A DNA stretch of 64,000 bases from Actinoplanes philippinensis (GTDB lineage: Bacteria; Actinomycetota; Actinomycetes; Mycobacteriales; Micromonosporaceae): the NCBI RefSeq assembly GCF_900113015.1, contig NZ_FONV01000019.1:1-64000 (forward strand), given 5' to 3'. Both the position numbers and the translations under genes were made by a program. The notes beneath the pieces are model-generated. The model saw only the letters and a list, made by a program, of their open reading frames with translations. It ran no database searches and had not been told where the DNA came from. Position 1 is the stretch's first letter. Each line of letters begins with the position of its first letter. Of this stretch, positions 61,765-64,000 are shown piece by piece.

Positions 61765-63702
61765 ATGTGGCGAAATGTCCTGGCCAAGGCGCTGGCGCTG
61801 GCCTCGGTGATCGGAGCCCTGGTCACCCTGGCGGACCTGTTCGTGAATCAGAAGGTGCACGATCCGGGACTCGGGCCGAGTGGGCTGGCAGCCTTGGCCC
61901 GCCTCGCCACCGTCGCGCCCGTGCTGTTCTTCGCGACAGCCGGAACCGTCATGGTGACGCGCAGTCCCCGCAACCCGCTCACCTGGCTGGTGCTGGGCAT
62001 CGGCGTCACCCTGTCCGGCTGGGAGTGGTACGACACCGAGGTGGCGAGGTGCTCGATGCCGGGGCCGTCCCGGCAGCATGCGCTGGCCGCAGTGCTTTAC
62101 GGCACGGTCGCTCTCGGCGTCCCGATCGTCATCCTCGCCAGGTATCCGGACGGCCGACTGCCCGCGCGCCTGCGGCATTGGCCGTTCGCGGCAGGCTACG
62201 CCGGCGCCGTGGTCCTGGTCCTGCGGGATCTCGGCCCTCTCGATGCCTGTGGCCGATGGGCGTTCGCTCACCAGGGCGCCGCTCAGCCCGTCATGGTGTC
62301 GGCTGTCGTGGCGGTGACCGCCGGCGCCGTCCTGAGCAGGCGGCGCTCGGTTGCCCGGCGCCGCCGTCCGCTGGCCTGGGTCATCGGCTGCGGCCTGATC
62401 TCGTGTGCCTTCCAGATCCACCATCACGGTCAGGTCCCCGGGCAGAACTCCCACGACATGCTGTCGTTGCTGGCGCATCCGCTCGTCGTGGTGCCGCTCG
62501 CCGCCGCCTACGGGAGAGCCCGGCCCGACCGGGTCCAGGTGCGGGCCGTCGTCCGCCGGACGGTGGTCTACGGGACGGTCAGCAGCCTCGTCCTCGTCGT
62601 CCACTCGGCCGGGGCCCGGATCTACGAGGGCGTCTGGCGGCCGGCTCAGTTCGCGGTCGCTCTCACGCTCACTGTCGTCCTGGTGGCGGCCTGGGACCAC
62701 CTGCAGCATGCGGCCAACTACCTTGCCTACGGCATCCGGCGTGACCCCTTGCGGACCCTCGCCGACCTGCGTGCCGGGGTGGCCTCCGGCACGGACTCCG
62801 ACCTGCTGCCCACTGCCGTCCGGACCGTCGTCGCGGCGGTCCGGGCACAGGGAGCGGTCCTCGTCCTTCCCGATGGCACGGTGTCGGTCCGGGCCGGTGA
62901 CGAGCCGGACGACCGGTACGTGACCTTTCCCCTCCGTTACGGCGGCACGAAGGTCGGCGAGTTGCGGGTGGCGTGCCGGAACCGGGAGACGCGATATTCG
63001 CGCATCGAGGTGGAACTGCTCGAAGCCCTGGCCGCCCAGGTCGCCGTGCTGGTCAAGGCCACCGAACTGGGCGAGGCCCTGGAGGCGGAGCGGGCTCGGG
63101 TCCTCGCCGCGACCCGGGATGAACGGGATCGGCTGCGCCGCGACCTGCACGACGGTCTCGGCCCGTCGCTGGCCGGCATGGGCCTGGGCCTCCGGGCGCT
63201 GTCCAGCCTGGTCGACGACGACACTCCGGAAGCGGAGATGGTCGGCCGGTTGCGGGAGGCGACGGATCTCGCTGTGGGTGACATCCGCCGGATCATCGAC
63301 GCGCTCCGTCCCACCGTCCTGGATGCCGAGAACCTCGTCGGAGCCGTCGAGCGGCACGCGGTGGCACTGCGTTCCGCGCTGGCGGTCGAACTCACCGCCG
63401 GAACACTGCCGGCGCTCGGCCCCGACGTGGAGGTCGCCGCCTACCGGATCGTCACCGAGGCGCTGACCAATGCCGCCAGGCACGCCCGGGCCGAGCGCGC
63501 CTGGATCCACATCACCGCCAACGACGTGCTGCACATCTCGGTCCGCGACAACGGGCTCGGGATCCGGAACGAGGCCCCGCGTCACGGCGTCGGGCTCGTC
63601 TCGATGCGCCGCCGGGCCGAACTGCTCGGCGGCGGCTTCTCCGTTCATTCGACGGGGAGCGGGACCACGGTCACAGCCACGCTGCCTTTGAGGAACTCGT
63701 GA
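61765..63702 (+). CDS. NarL-type sensor histidine kinase
   Basis: This 645-residue kinase has an N-terminal membrane domain with several hydrophobic segments (about residues 1-300) and a GAF-like segment (about 330-440). The HisKA_3 dimerisation domain has His462 (DRLRRDLHDGLGPSLAGMGLGL), and a short HATPase_c follows (EALTNAARHARAERAW; VRDNGLGI; GVGLVSMRRRAELLGG). The signal is unknown. The ATG at 61765 is the likely start. Its TGA shares one base with the next ATG (TGATG), so it is co-translated with the response regulator. Confidence 0.88.
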   Translation: MWRNVLAKALALASVIGALVTLADLFVNQKVHDPGLGPSGLAALARLATVAPVLFFATAGTVMVTRSPRNPLTWLVLGIGVTLSGWEWYDTEVARCSMPGPSRQHALAAVLYGTVALGVPIVILARYPDGRLPARLRHWPFAAGYAGAVVLVLRDLGPLDACGRWAFAHQGAAQPVMVSAVVAVTAGAVLSRRRSVARRRRPLAWVIGCGLISCAFQIHHHGQVPGQNSHDMLSLLAHPLVVVPLAAAYGRARPDRVQVRAVVRRTVVYGTVSSLVLVVHSAGARIYEGVWRPAQFAVALTLTVVLVAAWDHLQHAANYLAYGIRRDPLRTLADLRAGVASGTDSDLLPTAVRTVVAAVRAQGAVLVLPDGTVSVRAGDEPDDRYVTFPLRYGGTKVGELRVACRNRETRYSRIEVELLEALAAQVAVLVKATELGEALEAERARVLAATRDERDRLRRDLHDGLGPSLAGMGLGLRALSSLVDDDTPEAEMVGRLREATDLAVGDIRRIIDALRPTVLDAENLVGAVERHAVALRSALAVELTAGTLPALGPDVEVAAYRIVTEALTNAARHARAERAWIHITANDVLHISVRDNGLGIRNEAPRHGVGLVSMRRRAELLGGGFSVHSTGSGTTVTATLPLRNS

Positions 63703-64000
63703 TGCCGATCCGGACCCTGATCGCCGACGACCATCCGATGTTCCTGTACGGGCTGAAGATGAACATGGACATGGCGCCGGAGATCGAGCTGGTGGGTCAC
63801 GCCGCCTCCGGCACCGAACTGCTCGACCTGGCCGGCCAGACGGCGCCCGACGTCGTCGTCACCGATCTGGTGATGCCGGGTATGGACGGCGCGACAGTGA
63901 CCCGTCTGCTCCGGGAGCGGCATCCGGAGACAGCGGTGCTGGTGCTGACCATGCACGATGACGACGACGCAGTGTTCGGGGCGATCCGGGCCGGGGCGAG
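63702..64000 (+). CDS. NarL/FixJ response regulator, truncated by window end
   Basis: The first 99 residues of a response regulator receiver domain are present: acidic pocket IADDHPMFLYGLK, phospho-accepting Asp55 (VVVTDLVMPGMDG), Thr switch VLVLTMHDDDD and start of the Lys region. A LuxR-type DNA-binding domain is expected beyond the window. It is the cognate partner of the overlapping kinase. Confidence 0.9.
   Translation, partial: MPIRTLIADDHPMFLYGLKMNMDMAPEIELVGHAASGTELLDLAGQTAPDVVVTDLVMPGMDGATVTRLLRERHPETAVLVLTMHDDDDAVFGAIRAGA

Overview
The window is about 70% G+C, with dense genes, many GTG/TTG starts and 1-7 bp stop/start overlaps. It carries SARP-type and NB-ARC/TPR regulators, a mycothiol-type (maleylpyruvate isomerase-like) protein and many secreted glycosidases. 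This indicates a filamentous actinobacterium. Micromonosporaceae, Actinoplanes-like, is my guess from gene style only. No rRNA, tRNA, phage or complete insertion sequence was found.

Layout. 1-2.5 kb: tail of an unidentified gene, then the methionine pair metX-metY on the minus strand. 2.6-6.4 kb: OsmC-like protein, flavoprotein monooxygenase and a GH67 alpha-glucuronidase, translationally coupled. 6.4-15.5 kb: a hemicellulose locus with a GNAT enzyme, then a minus-strand operon (two CUT1 permeases, binding lipoprotein, DUF624 protein, GH42 beta-galactosidase) divergent from a LacI regulator and a CE7 acetyl-xylan esterase. The window shows no ATPase for the transporter, which is usual for CUT1 systems sharing a common ATPase. 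15.7-19.2 kb: MASE1/PAS histidine kinase, small conserved protein, internally deleted PL9 pectate lyase. 19.2-21.9 kb: HsdM-HsdS without HsdR. 22-26.8 kb: maleylpyruvate isomerase-like protein, orphan NMT1-type binding lipoprotein, a flavin amine oxidase whose sequence blocks are in circularly permuted order, and an NAD(P)H/FMN reductase. Minisatellites separate these genes.

27.6-38.2 kb: anti-sigma kinase/STAS pair, aldo-keto reductase, PAS-GGDEF protein, aquaporin-like channel converging on a flavin monooxygenase, MFS exporter with TetR repressor and a perfect operator, lipoprotein behind a CebR-type operator, TPR-GGDEF protein. 38.3-43.6 kb: Pls/PosA-type NRPS-like membrane protein coupled to an M1 metallopeptidase. 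43.6-48.8 kb: XRE/NB-ARC/TPR regulator, membrane-anchored lysozyme-like protein, secreted GH43, MerR regulator. 48.9-52.7 kb: a very large predicted RNA-repair fusion (MJ1316/DUF504 + EEP nuclease + 2H phosphoesterase + poly(A)-polymerase-like nucleotidyltransferase), with three tandem-repeat families in and beside it, and a STAS protein. 52.9-64 kb: secreted GH78 rhamnosidase, DUF4394 protein, SARP regulator, CBM2-only secreted protein, NarL-type sensor kinase and a response regulator cut by the window end.

Most notable: (1) the permuted amine oxidase; (2) the RNA-repair fusion and its repeats; (3) 11-bp-phased GTCCAG direct repeats at the promoters on both sides of the SARP gene, which point to a local SARP regulon; (4) a perfect CebR-type box over the start of a lipoprotein transcript; (5) several unrelated minisatellites placed at gene ends. 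All function calls are from reading motifs by eye; no database search was run.
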